Notes: generated by a model from the letters alone, not told the origin. A stretch of DNA of 64,000 nt from Centrapalus pauciflorus (GCA_020465985.1 JAANYP010003878.1:582001-646000); one strand, 5' to 3'; shown: positions 1 to 11,681, counted from the first letter of the stretch. Made by a program: numbers and translations.

Positions 1-1846
1 GTCTGTGAGTTCCGAAAAGAAAGGGGAGAAGAAAAGAAAATGGTGTTGGGTCATGGATCTGAACCGACCCGACCCATAACCTAAACATTTAAATAAATAA
101 TTATAATATATTAATTTAGTTTTATATTTTATTTATTATACATCATTATTTCTATTAATTAATAATTAGTTTTAAACCCATTTAATAAACCTAATAGATT
201 GGAACCAATTCTAAATAAAATAATTAATGTGTAACAATTCAATTAATTATTCACGTTTATACTTACGGTTAATATCAATTAAATGTTATTACGAGTTATT
301 AAATGATTTATTTAGATACCATAACCTAAAATGGAATAAATATATAAATGACTTAATATTAAATTAAGGTTCAATTATAAGTTAATTTAAATGTTCAATT
401 GAGATTAAAATAAATACACTAAAATTATATGTAGCTGAATACCGACTAAAGTATATAGATAAATTACATAATTAATTATTGGAACACGGATTCGATTAAT
501 AAAGGTTAATGAAATATTTTAAGTTGAACCAACAATAATTGCGAACCGAACTTAATAATTATTATTAATAAAAGTATGTATTAAAATAGTGGATTGGGTA
601 GTTAGAAGACCAACCTAGCTGAGTTCTAATTTAAGTTCGTTCTTATAGATCGAATCGATTCATAGCGGATTAAATCTGTTGGCGTGACTTTGCGGAGCTG
701 CTATTAAGGTACGGATGCCGTACTTCTTTCAGCGTTATTCTTGAGTTCTTCGTTGTGTGAATTGCATGCTAATACTTGACAGTCGATTTTTATATCTCGT
801 GTCAGTTTCTTTTTCAAAAGCAAATATCGTTTTTAGACGCTCGTAAAACATTTGTGAAAAACATATTTTGAAACCGATTATTTTCATGGCGTATTGTGAT
901 TGTTGATAAAGCTTTGTGAAATGTGGCCCTTTTTGAATTGAAATGATTATTAAATTTTGAAATGTTTATTCGGGCCTTTTGTTATGCTTGAACCCTAGAC
1001 AGTAGACAGGAGATAGGATTACCAAGTGAACTACCTGTGGAGGTACCACAGGCATGCCATTGCGGCACCAATGGCATGACACTTCCGTAACAGTGTGATC
1101 GGTTACGGCGTCTCCCTTTTGTTTGCGATTCATGATTGAATGATTGATTGAGATTATGTTTATGATCGATGGAGATCATGTTAGCTCGGGAAATGAGCTG
1201 TTGATTATTTCAGGGAGGCGTATGGATGCATCCTAGGCTATGTTATGAGTTTTGCGGAAGTAAGGTGTAATGCCATACACCCCTTCCGGCCAGATGCACT
1301 GAGGTGGCCTCTCAGTGTAGTCTTGAGTGATATGAGTGATGGTGAGAATGGTTGTTGTATTTGATTTTAGGACGCTCGGTAAAAATAACCCAACCCTTTG
1401 TTACTTCAGCCATTATATTCTTTGTTGGATCTGGTGTGGAGGTGGATGTTTTTTTTAAAGAAAAACCATTTTTAAAACTTTCTTTTTAGAAACTTATTTT
1501 CAAAACATTCTTCAGTCTTTGAATTCGTATATGTTGCTCTTGTAATCGATCTCCGTACTGGGAGTTTGGCTCATGATGTGTTCTTTCTTCCGGCAGGTAC
1601 TCAGGGTTGATGGGCGGCAGTGTGCTGAGAGTTGACCGCTATTCGAGGATTTAGATTTAGCTATTTTATTTTAGTATTAGTGATTATGAACATTTGTTAA
1701 TGTTTAATTAAATTTTTAATTTGGTAATTTGAAATCAATCGTAATCTATGTTAAGCTTTGACAGTTTAATAAATAATATAGTTTGTTTTTGGTTAGATGA
1801 GTTAGTTTATTAACATCGCCGGTACAGTCGAGATCGGGGTGTTACA
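1..1846 (+). repeat. 5' LTR (3' part only)
   Basis: This corresponds to 3583-5362 of the 3' LTR. It ends GGGTGTTACA at 1846, two bases before the PBS. It holds 67 bp (about 1564-1630) that the other LTR lacks. Short ORFs in it recur in the second LTR and look like chance frames, not genes. Confidence 0.85.
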
Positions 1847-1848
1847 GA

Positions 1849-1861
1849 TGGTATCAGAGCC
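1849..1861 (+). promoter_or_regulatory. Primer binding site (initiator tRNA-Met type)
   Basis: TGGTATCAGAGCC lies two bases after the LTR terminus. It is the usual plant LTR-retrotransposon PBS, complementary to the 3' end of initiator tRNA-Met, and marks where minus-strand cDNA synthesis starts. Confidence 0.9.
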
Positions 1862-2476
1862 AGGTTTGCGATTCCTTAGTAAGCAATAGACTTTGGCCTG
1901 TGAGATTGGGTAGACCATGGGTTAGGATTTTGTTTGTCAATTCCATACTCTTTGGTTCTTTACGTTGATCGTCGCATTCTATTATCTCTTCGTATTTTGT
2001 TCAGCGTGTTGGTTTGGTTTCTATCTCTACTCCCATGGGGAATTATGCGGTTATTTGATTGTCTGTATCTTGATTGTCCGTCATGTGTCGAGAATGATGT
2101 TTTTACTGTTCGTTTAATTCCTATGTCTATGCGTGTTATCTTCGGTGATCTTGAAGATCCTGATTGTGTCTATCGGAGGTTTCGACCTAGTAGCATTATT
2201 CCTATCGTTTCGGCCATGGAGGCAAGAAGATTGATTTGAAGTCAAGGTGGCATCGGTTGCAAGTCGTTCAGAGAGCGTTATCTTCATCTCTTCGATAATT
2301 TAGTTATCTCTTAGTTTCTTTAGTTTGATTCCGAGGACGGAATCCTTTTAAGTGGGGTAAGTTATAATAACCGTAAAAATTTTAAAACATATAAATGTAA
2401 TAACACACAACTAATCTAAAACATAATAATAAACCTAATCAAGTTATCGGTGATCATAGCGGTACGACTTTGTCTT
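1862..2476 (+). other. Non-coding interior of the LARD-like element
   Basis: About 0.6 kb separates the PBS from the polypurine region. One 101-codon frame (1934-2239) shows no retroviral motif. At 2328-2370 there is a diverged copy of the polypurine/LTR-start module (GGACGGAATCCTTTTAAG, then TTATAATAACC). It may be a relic of an older LTR boundary. Confidence 0.6.
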
Positions 2477-2665
2477 GGCGATTTCGGGGACGAAATCATT
2501 TTAAGTAGTAGGTGTTATAATAACCCGAATATAAATTGTGGCGATTTCGGGGACGAAATCATTTTAAGTGGTAGGTGTTATAATAACCCGAATTTAATAA
2601 TTGGCGATTTCTGGGACGAAATCAATTTAAGTGGTAGGTGTTATAATAACCCGAATTTAATGACC
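2477..2665 (+). repeat. Three 63-bp tandem copies spanning the PPT and LTR start
   Basis: GGCGATTTC...GACGAAATC...TTTTAAG...GGTGTTATAATAACCCGAA recurs at 2477, 2540 and 2603 with an exact 63-bp period. Each unit contains the polypurine-like AAGTGGTAGG and the first bases of the LTR. The true LTR start could therefore be 2513, 2576 or 2639; I chose the last. Confidence 0.85.
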
Positions 2666-5362
2666 ATATTAATAACTAAAAATAATAATGACAGTAATAT
2701 CTTAATGACAATTATTGAATCCTAATAATAATGTAACAACACATGTTATATTAAATAAAAATGAAAGGACCTAAGTGATAAATTATTCAACTCAGATAAA
2801 TATAATTTAACTAAATGGGCCTAATTAATAATCAGTAAACTGTAACTAATCGAGCCCAAACCCGATCTAGTAATTAGGGTTAAACTAATATTTATAAACC
2901 AATAACCTTAATTCCAAACCCTAAACCCTAATTACCAACTCTGAAAAAGAAGTACAAAGAACCCGTCGGCTACCGTGGGAGAAGACCGGAGGAAAACCAA
3001 GCAATCATTCTTGTTTTCTGCAAATCCGAGGTAACAAACCATACTAAATTATCATGTTCTTGTTAAGTTGTAAAAAAAATAATATTTGGTATCTGAAAAT
3101 TGTGTAGCAAATAAAGAAATTAAAATTAGATTTATACGTAAATAAAAAATAAGAAACAAACCTAATATCCGGGTTTTGAGCGGCGGTGATGGTGGTGGTT
3201 CGTGACCGGCGGCGCCGCACCAGGGACGACCGCAATGGTCCTGGTCAGCGGCGGCCGTTGAGAGAGATGAGCGTGTGAGCCGAGATCGAGTGGGTGAGTG
3301 GGAGTACCTGTGAGGCCGAGTGATGGTGGCGGTGATGGGTTGTGGCAGCGGCAGCGGCGGCGACTTTATGCGCCGTTGTGGTTGTCGTGGTTGTCTGCCG
3401 GTCGGAGGAGAGGCAGAGTGAGCGAGGTGTGAGGGAGACGAGAGTAGAGAAGAACCGAGGGTTGGTGGTGGTCGCCGGCGAGTGGCGGCGGAGGTCGCCG
3501 GAATAGCGGCAGAGAGCAGAGAGAGAGAGAGATGCTAGAGAGAGAAAGAAGAGAGAGAAGGTGTGGGTGAATTTGTGTGTGGGTCTGTGAGTTCCGAAAA
3601 GAAAGGGGAGAAGAAAAGAAAATGGTGTTGGGTCATGGATCTGACCCGACCCGACCCATAACCTAAACATTTAAATAAATAATTATAATATATTAATTTA
3701 GTTTTATATTTTATTTATTATACATCATTATTTCTATTAATTAATAATTAGTTTTAAACCCATTTAATAAACCTAATAGATTGGAACCAATTCTAAATAA
3801 AATAATTAATGTGTAACAATTCAATTAATTATTCACGTTTATACTTACGGTTAATATCAATTAAATGTTATTACGAGTTATTAAATGATTTATTTAGATA
3901 CCATAACCTAAAATGGAATAAATATATAAATGACTTAATATTAAATTAAGGTTCACTTATAAGTTAATTTAAATGTTCAATTGAGATTAAAATAAATACA
4001 CTAAAATTATATGTTGCTGAATACCGACTAAAGTATATAGATAAATTACATAATTAATTATTGGAACACGGATTCGATTAATAAAGGTTAATGAAATATT
4101 TTAAGTTGAACCAACAATAATTGCGAACCGAACTTAATAATTATTATTAATAAAAGTATGTATTAAAATAGTGGATTGGGTAGTTAGAAGACCAACCTAG
4201 CTGAGTTCTAATTTAAGTTCGTTCTTATAGATCGAATCGATTCATAGCGGATTAAATCTGTTGGCGTGACTTTGCGGAGCTGCTATTAAGGTACGGATCC
4301 CGTACTTCTTTCAGCGTTATTCTTGAGTTCTTCGTTGTGTGAATTGCATGCTAATACTTGACAGTCGATTTTTATATCTCGTGTCAGTTTCTTTTTCAAA
4401 AGCAAATATCGTTTTTAGACGCTCGTAAAACATTTGTGAAAAACATATTTTGAAACCGATTATTTTCATGGCGTATTGTGATTGTTGATAAAGCTTTGTG
4501 AAATGTGGCCCTTTTTGAATTGAAATGATTATTAAATTTTGAAATGTTTATTCGGGCCTTTTGTTATGCTTGAACCCTAGACAGTAGACAGGAGATAGGA
4601 TTACCGAGTGAACTACCTGTGGAGGTACCACAGGCATGCCATTGCGGCACCAATGGCATGACACTTCCGTAACAGTGTGATCGGTTACGGCGTCTCCCTT
4701 TTGTTTGCGATTCATGATTGAATGATTGATTGAGATTATGTTTATGATCGATGGAGATCATGTTAGCTCGGGAAATGAGCTGTTGATTATTTCAGGGAGG
4801 CGTATGGATGCATCCTAGGCTATGTTATGAGTTTTGCGGAAGTAAGGTGTAATGCCATACACCCATTCCGGCCAGATGCACTGAGGTGGCCTCTCAGTGT
4901 AGTCTTGAGTGATATGAGTGATGGTGAGAATGGTTGTTGTATTTGAATTTAGGACGCTCGGTAAAAATAACCCAACCCTTTGTTGCTTCAGCCATTATAT
5001 TTTTTGTTGGATCTGGTGTGGAGGTGGATGTTTTTTTTTAAAGAATAACCATTTTTAAAACTTTCTTTTTAGAAACTTATTTTCAAAACTTTTTTCAGTC
5101 TTTGAATTCGTATACGTTGCTCTTGTAATCGATCTCCGTACTGGGAGTTGACTGCTATTCGAGGATTTAGATTTAGCTATTTTATTTTAGTATTAGTGAT
5201 TATGAACATTTGTTAATGTTTAATTAAATTTTTAATTTGGTAATTTGAAATCAATCGTAATCTGTGTTAAGCTTTGACAGTTTAATAAATAATATAGTTT
5301 GTTTTTGGTTAGATGAGTTAGTTTATTAACATCGCCGGTCCAGTCGAGATCGGGGTGTTACA
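2639..5362 (+). repeat. 3' LTR of the LARD-like element (2.7 kb)
   Basis: It starts TGTTATAATAACC after the third PPT copy and ends GTGTTACA at 5362. A GC-rich block at 3170-3590 (GGCGG and GAGA runs) resembles a plant gene leader, but its minus-strand frame is low-complexity (poly-Thr, poly-Ala, His) and is not called as a gene. Immediately right of 5362 the Copia LTR sequence begins in mid-LTR. Confidence 0.85.
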
Positions 5363-5434
5363 CTAACTATGTAACTACTTCAATGTAAGTATACTTGTTG
5401 ATCACATGCATATAGACGAATCACCTGCACATCA
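5363..5434 (-). repeat. Truncated 3' LTR of the Copia element (72 bp)
   Basis: This matches 9737-9808 of the intact LTR base for base, apart from a few substitutions. It begins with CTAAC directly after the TTACA end of the inserted element, so CTAAC is the candidate 5-bp target site duplication. Confidence 0.85.
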
Positions 5435-5445
5435 GTCTCCACCTT
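5435..5445 (-). promoter_or_regulatory. Copia polypurine tract
   Basis: On the minus strand this reads AAGGTGGAGAC, directly before the LTR start TGATGTGC. A purine-rich tract here primes plus-strand cDNA synthesis. Confidence 0.75.
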
Positions 5446-5447
5446 GA

Positions 5448-8400
5448 TCACAAGTACTTCAGGATATGTAACTCTTTTAAGCACCATTGAAATTTCGTCC
5501 CTGGTAACGCTTTAGTCAGCATAGCATATCAGCAGCATTAAGATCAGTATGAACCTTCTCCACTTCTACCTCCTTGTTGCTAACTATTTCTCTTATGAAA
5601 TGTAACTTTACATTTATATGTTTTGACCTCTCATGATGCATAGGATTCCTTGATAAATGCAGAGCACTTTGATTGTCACAGTATACCATAGGTCCTTTAC
5701 CTTTTACTCCAAGTTCAGACAGAAACCCTTTAAGTCAGACAGCCTCCTTTACTGCTTCTGTCAGTGCTACATACTCTGCTTCTGTTGATGACAGTGCCAC
5801 TATGTGCTGTAAAGATGCCTTCCAACTGATGGTACACCCCATGACTTTAGACACATAACCACCTATTGACCTGAACTTGTCTAAATCTTTGGCAAAGTCT
5901 GAATCAGTATACCCTTGTATTTCAAGAGTGCTACTGTCTTTTTCACCATAAACTAATCCAACATCTTGTGTCCCTTGTAGATATCTCATAATCCATTTTA
6001 CTGCATTCCAGTGTTCTCTACCAAGATTAGCTAGGTATCTACTGACCAGACTTACTGCATAGGCTAAGTCTGGTCTTGTGCACACCATCAGATACATGAG
6101 ACTACCAACAGCTTGAGCATAGGGAACTCCTTCCATTTCAGTTGCTTCCTTTATACTCTGAGGACAGTCTCTCATAGACAGCTTGAACTAAACTCCTAAT
6201 GGCGTTCCAATAGGCTTGGCATTCTCCATATTAAACTTTAACAGCACCTTCTTTGCATACCCACTCTGAGATAGCATTAGTACTCCTCTTTCTCTGTCTC
6301 TAATTATCTTCATGCCTAAAATTTTCTTTGCTTCACCTAGTTCCTTCATATCAAACTTGGAACTGAGTATTTCTTTTGTGGCTTGGATTTCACCTTTGTC
6401 TTCACATGCCAATAGCATATCATCAACATACAGTAACAGGTATATAAACCTATTCTTTTTGAACTCTTTGAAGTACACATAGCTATCATAGGCACTCCTT
6501 GTGAACCCATGAGTAACCATATGATCATCAAACTTCCTGTACCACATCCTTGGTGATTGTTTGAGTCCATAGAGAGATTTCTTCAATAGGCACACATAAT
6601 CTTCCTTACCTGATGCTATAAACCCCTTTGGCTGCTTCATGTAGATGCTTTCTTCTAAGTCTCCATGAAGGAGAGCAGTCTTTACATCTAACTGCTCCAA
6701 TTCAAAATTATACCTTGCTGTTAGAGCTAATAAAATCCTGATTGATGCATGCTTCACTACTGGGGAGAATATCTCAGTAAAATCAATTTCTGGTTTTTGA
6801 GTAAAGCCCTTAGCTACCAGTCTGGCTTTATATCTACGTTCCATCACCCCTGTGATTCCATCCTTTATCTTGTATAGCCATTTGCAACCTACAATGCTTT
6901 TATTGTTTGGCTTCTTAACCAGGTCCCACGTCTGATTTTTATCCAAAGACTCCATTTCTTCCCTCATTGCAGCCAACCACTTATCCTTTTGAGCTGAATT
7001 GACTGCTTCTTTAAATGTCACTGGCTCAATGGTGTCTTCATATTCTGCCACAGCAAAGGCAAATGCTGTTATGTCAGCCTGTTCCCTATACCTTGACGGA
7101 GGGATTATCATTCTTCTCTGTCCATCTCTTGCAAGTTGATAGTTGTTCAACTCTGGTGTGGCTACTGGTTGGACTTCATTTAACTCCCTGTCTGTGGCAG
7201 GTTCAGGATCAACCTTTCTTTCTCTGTCCAACTCCACCTCAATCTGACCATTCCCATTTTTGCTGCTGCTCATAACATCCTTGTACATTTGATTCTCATT
7301 AAATGTACTATCTCTACTGAGAACCACTTTGGGACCTCCATTATCTACTCTCCACAGCCTGTATCCTTTAACTCCCTGTGGGTACCCAATCATCACACAT
7401 TTGATGGCTCTGGGGTCAAGTTTGTCCTGCCTTACATGTGCAAAGGCCACACTCCCAAAGGTCTTCAGTTGACTATAATCTGTTTCTTCTCCAGTCCACA
7501 TGTACATGGGTGTTTTGTTGTCCAAGGCGGTGGAAGGAGTCCTGTTAATCAGAAAGACTGCAGTATTAACATCTTCTCCCCAGAATTGCTTGGGCATACC
7601 AGATTGACTTAACATTGCCCTAACTTTGTTCAAAATGGTCATGTTCATTCTTTCAGCAAGACCATTCTGTTGTGGATTCCCTGGAACTGTTAAATGCCTT
7701 GCAATCCCATTCTCCTTGTAGAATTGATTAAACTTGTGATTGCAGAATTCCAGTCCATTGTCTGTACGTAGCTTCTTTACTTTGTTCTCAGTCTGAGTCT
7801 CAACTAGCACTTTCCAAATCTTGAACTGGTCCAGAGCCTCATCATTTGATTTTAACATATACACCCATACTCTTTTTGAGTAGTCATCAATCAAAGACAG
7901 AAAGTACTTTGCACCCCCCCCCCCCCCCAGTGTTTGAGTTCGAGCAGGCCCCCACAGATCTGCATGTATGTATTCAAGAACTCTCTGTGACTTGTGTGTA
8001 CCTTTACCAAATTTGACCTTGTGTGACTTGACTAAAACACAGTGCTCACAGAACTCCATATCCTTGATTTTAAGCCCCCCAAATGCATTAATCTTTGTTA
8101 GTTCTTGTAGGCCTTTCAGACTCATATGGCCTAATCTTTGGTGCCACAGACTTATCTCCTTGGACTGTTCACTGCTCTGTTGCTTATACTGTTGGCTTGA
8201 CGATCAGTGTGAAGCACATAAATGTTGTTTGTCTTCGTTGCGCCTTGCATTACCACACGGACTCCATTTATGATTTTAATCTTGCCACTACCCAACTTTA
8301 CTTTCAGTCCTTCTTGTTCTAAAGAACCCAGTGAGATTAAATTCCTTTTTAACTTGGGAATGTATCTCACATCATACGAAAGGAATTCAGACTTATCCCT

Positions 8401-9405
8401 TAACTTCAAACAAATGTTACCAACCCCCTCAATACTGCATGGGCTATCATCTCCCAACATAACAGGGCTCATATGGGTTTGTTTAAAGTTTGTCAATAGG
8501 TGCTTATTGGGGGTCATATGATGTGAACAGCCAGAATCCAAAATCCATTCATCAATGAGAGGGTGGTGAGTACTAACCATTAAAACTTCTAAACTTCCAT
8601 AGCCTTCAGAGGACTGATCATTGGTCTGAACATTCTGGGTTCTTGCCTGGGTGTCTTCTCTCTTCTTCCACTTATCAGGGCAGTCCTTGATGAGGTGGTT
8701 CTCTGATTGGCATACGAAGCATTTTTTCTTCCCTTTTGATTTTGATCTGGCACCTTGTTTCATCCCACCTTTTTTCTTGAATTCTCTTTTATCAGATCTT
8801 CCTCTCACATAGAGACCCTCTGAGGCAGTATCTTTAGGGTCTGTCTTCTTGTTGAGTTCCTTAGAATTGAGAGCAGCAAGTACCTCCTCCATTGTAAGAC
8901 TTTCACGTCCATACATCAATGTATCTACAAAGTGCTCGTATGTAGGTGGCAGTGATGTTAAGAAGATGATGACTTTATCTTCTTCATCCAGATTGACTTC
9001 TATATTCTCCAGGTCCAACACCAGTTTGTTGAATTCATCAACATGGTCATCTATAGATTTTCCTGTTCCCATTTGGAACGTGTACAATCTTTTATTGAGA
9101 TACAGCCGGTTTGCTAGGGACTTAGTCATGTAAAGAGGTTCTAGTTTAAGCCAGACACCTGCAGCTGAAGTTTCTTTTGAGACTTCTCTCAATACTCGGT
9201 CACCAAGTGACAGTATGATGGCACTATGTGCCTTCTGCATCACCTGTCTCTTCTCTTTATCACTCAGAGTGTCTGGAAGGTTGTCTTCTCCTTCTAATGC
9301 ATCATCAACACCTTGATGAACCAGCAAAGCTCTCATCTTTAGTCTCCAAAGGCTGAAATCGTTTTTGCCATCAAATTTCTCAAGGTCGAATCTCGTAGAC
9401 ACCAT
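5448..9405 (-). pseudogene. Copia gag-pol polyprotein, broken
   Basis: The gag part runs 9405-8152 and has a CCHC zinc knuckle (C229-C242 of that frame) and the protease motif DSGCSHHM (~290-297). A frameshift near 8130-8220 leads into the integrase zinc domain (LWHQRLGH, CEHC) and catalytic core. Reverse transcriptase follows, with YVDD at about 6417-6431. An in-frame TAG at 6188-6190 and an in-frame TGA at about 5735 interrupt it before and within RNase H; coding similarity continues to a stop at 5448. The integrase carries a 15-bp poly-G run (7914-7928 on the plus strand) that makes five glycines in a row. The order integrase before RT is diagnostic for Copia. The element cannot make an intact polyprotein as it stands. 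Confidence 0.93.
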
Positions 9406-9516
9406 CTTGTTGTTCTTTCATCAATTCACTTTGCAGACTGTATTGCCCAATCTCCGCCGTGGTTATGGAGGTTTTGCACAATCTCCGTTGTAATGCATGC
9501 CACGATCCTCCGCCGT

Positions 9517-9529
9517 GGCTCTGATACCA
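9517..9529 (-). promoter_or_regulatory. Copia primer binding site
   Basis: The minus strand reads TGGTATCAGAGCC, two bases from the LTR end at 9532. It is the same tRNA-Met-type PBS as in the neighbouring element. Confidence 0.9.
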
Positions 9530-9531
9530 CT

Positions 9532-9808
9532 TGTAATGAAATGAATTGTGAAAAGAGAATATTATTGATCTTCAATGAATGATCAAATGATTACATCTCA
9601 GCTGCTTTTATAGACGAATTTGGTAGCCTGATTTGGTTAACAACAATTAACCATAATAACCACCTTATTTGCTATCTAACAGTTTATTCTAACAGATTAC
9701 TCACTTGACTATTTATGCTTGTTACAACTAATACAACTAACTGTGTAACTACTTCAATGTAAGTATACTTGTTGATCACATGCATATAGACGAATCACAT
9801 GCACATCA
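9532..9808 (-). repeat. 5' LTR of the Copia element (277 bp)
   Basis: On the plus strand it runs TGTAATGAAATG to TGCACATCA, a short Copia-type LTR. Its right 72 bp recur at 5363-5434. The flanking bases ATTTT (9809-9813) would be the target duplication; the partner lies outside the window. Confidence 0.88.
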
Positions 9809-9817
9809 ATTTTTAAT

Positions 9818-9854
9818 ATACATACATACATACATACATACATACATACATACA

Positions 9855-9890
<36 letters not shown>

Positions 9891-9902
9891 TACATACATA
9901 TA

Positions 9903-9942
<40 letters not shown>

Positions 9943-9943
9943 G
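9818..9943. repeat. Compound microsatellite (CATA)n (TA)n (CA)n
   Basis: About 17 CATA units are followed by TA and CA runs. They start just after the Copia LTR end, inside or beside its insertion site. Reading frames across it are Tyr/Ile/His repeats and are not genes. Confidence 0.95.
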
Positions 9944-9950
9944 GGTCCAT

Positions 9951-10716
9951 TTTATGTTTTTGCACGGGGCCCTGAAAATGATTGGATCGGCCTTGGTATT
10001 CGGTACTGGACTGAACATGTACCGAACCGAAAATCTCAAAAACCGAAATCAAAGAATATAATGCATGGTTAAATTGACTTGCTTAAAGTAATCGGAAACT
10101 CGAGATGTGGTGAAAAGCTCAGGTAATTTTGCCTAAGGTAGTCAAAATATGAGCTTGTTACGTAGGACGATCGGATATGTGGCATTAGGCTTATTTGGAA
10201 ATGAGGAAATAAAATTTTGCACGCTCCTTCGGGTCAACATCTTCTTTTCGTGGGCTTCTTGGTTCTTTGATTTCGTCTCTTCGATTTTTTTTCCTTAAAA
10301 AAAAGGTAAATTGGAAAGAAATTTCCAATTTTTTAAACTCACGTTTGATTACATCATCCAAAACATGTGAATCCAATTCAGTTCACGGCCCAGCCCACAC
10401 TAAAATTGGCAGGGTCTAGCCTACATGCAAATTAAAAAATATAAAGAGGGCCGAGTCTGCTCCAGAGTCCAGATTTTAGCCCATATAGGCTGGCCCAAAT
10501 ACTTTTGGCAGGGTTCTAATAGATCAAATCAATTTGTTTTAAGATAATATATAACATTTATTATTTTAATGTGTTATCGTCATTTTATTAAATAAAATAT
10601 ATTTTTAAGAGAATATATACCCAGTTCCTTATATTTATTAGTATTAATTATAGAATTGAATTAATAAGACCAATGGATTCGCTAAATATCAAAATTAACA
10701 AAGCAAATGAGACTAA
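9951..10716. other. Intergenic; repeat debris
   Basis: No gene seen. 9951-10060 contains GGTACTGGACTGAAC-type and ACCGAACCGAAA motifs, common in degenerate plant DNA transposons. 10380-10510 has GGCCCAGCCC/GGCCGAG-type motifs of the same kind. Confidence 0.5.
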
Positions 10717-10717
10717 G

Positions 10718-10895
10718 GTGTTGTATGTTTTTTAAGAGGTTGATGTCTGCGGACTTAGCTGTAGAATTCTGTGATCCGAAGAGATGGCCTGAAGGACTTC
10801 AGACGTCCGCATCTGCCGCGGGAAGACGTCCGCAGATGATGCGGCAGACGCGAGAAGATGTCTGCAGACGCGGGCAGAGGATGAAAAACAAACGC
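10718..10895. mobile_element. MITE-like element, GC-rich and hairpin-forming
   Basis: It starts GGTGTTGTATGTTTTTTAAG after a TAA; the same start (TAA then GGTGTTGTCTGTTTTTTAA) recurs at 20821. The opposite end, GAAAAACAAACGCAC, is an imperfect inverse of the start. The interior (10745-10880) is a GC-rich island of GACGTCCGCAG/CTGCGGAC repeats in both orientations. A TAA flank would fit PIF/Harbinger MITEs, but the right flank does not confirm it. Confidence 0.45.
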
Positions 10896-11672
10896 ACTTT
10901 CATATAAAACGTCTTCCAGCGTCTTCGAGTTCGTACACCGTAGTTGTATTTTGTAAAATATTATATAATAGAGTATTCTATCACATTTACATGAAAAAAA
11001 TAAATTTTTCACAAGATTCCTTTGGATTCTTCTAATAAAACATGTTTTTTCCTTCAACAATTAAGTATATACGTGTTTTACAAGAAATGGATTATTAAAA
11101 TTCAATCACTAGAATTATTTTATTATATATATATAATTGTTTCCTAATGAATAAAAAATAATAATAAGTATTTTAACAACCAATTAAAATAAAACGTTGA
11201 CCGTTACAAATGGAATAGATACATTGTATTGTATGTCATACAACATTAACAAATTTTGAACCAAATCTTGTAAGGGGAAACAAAGAAAGATTTGGCATTT
11301 TAATAACATAAAAAGATTAATTAAATTTATTCTTTATATGCTTTGCAAATTTAGTTATGAAATTCTGAACAATCCTAAAAATGGATTACATATGTTTAGA
11401 AAAACAATCGATTAAAATTAAAGCATAGATTTTTTCTTATATATCTTGATATTTATTTTTACATAATGATGAACAATAAAAGTACAATGTTTGATGATAA
11501 TATAAGTTTTGACTTATATTATTTGGTCATATGACTCAAATTTTATACAATTATTATAAAACACAAAAGAGGTTAGTTTTTAAAGAATGGGTTAAAGTCA
11601 CACAATCCAACATACTTTTTGAATGTATCAATATGATACATGAATTTTTGATACTCATATTGTATAAGTAAT
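10896..11672. other. AT-rich intergenic DNA
   Basis: Nothing recognisable: no credible ORF, no RNA gene, only A/T-rich stretches up to the MULE target site. Confidence 0.6.
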
Positions 11673-11681
11673 TTGTCTTTA

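Larger units (their letters stand above)
1..5362 (+). mobile_element. Non-autonomous LTR retrotransposon (LARD-like), 5' end outside window
   Basis: Positions 1-1846 and 3583-5362 are near-identical direct repeats and represent the two LTRs. The 3' LTR starts TGTTATAATAACC and ends GGGTGTTACA, so it has the TG...CA ends of plant LTRs. A methionine-tRNA-type primer binding site follows the 5' LTR. The interior is only about 0.8 kb and I see no gag or pol domain in it, so the element must rely on enzymes supplied in trans. The PBS and the LTR start resemble Ty3-type elements. I noticed about a dozen substitutions plus one 67-bp deletion between the LTRs, which suggests a fairly recent insertion. 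It sits within the LTR of the Copia element to its right. Confidence 0.85.
5363..9808 (-). mobile_element. Ty1/Copia LTR retrotransposon, decayed and interrupted
   Basis: The minus-strand order is LTR (9808-9532), PBS (9529-9517), gag-pol (9405-5448), PPT (5445-5435), then the first 72 bases of the 3' LTR (5434-5363), where the LARD-like element interrupts it. The LTR ends are TGATGTGC...CATTACA. Copia gene order is shown by protease, then integrase, then reverse transcriptase and RNase H. The rest of the 3' LTR should lie left of this window, beyond the inserted element. Confidence 0.93.

Noticed and set aside
982..1179. 65-codon minus-strand frame repeated exactly at 4564-4761
   Set aside because: It is duplicated only because it lies in both LTRs; no domain, and no sign of selection beyond LTR identity.
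2450..2725. CRISPR-like or protein-coding reading of the 63-bp repeats
   Set aside because: Three adjacent units without spacers in a plant retrotransposon; the 91-codon frame is just the repeat translated.
3245..3670. 141-codon minus-strand frame in the 3' LTR
   Set aside because: Low-complexity Thr/Ala/His/Ser sequence from GGCGG and GAGA runs; no recognisable domain.
7015..7612. Plus-strand frames across the Copia pol
   Set aside because: Antisense shadows of the minus-strand polyprotein.
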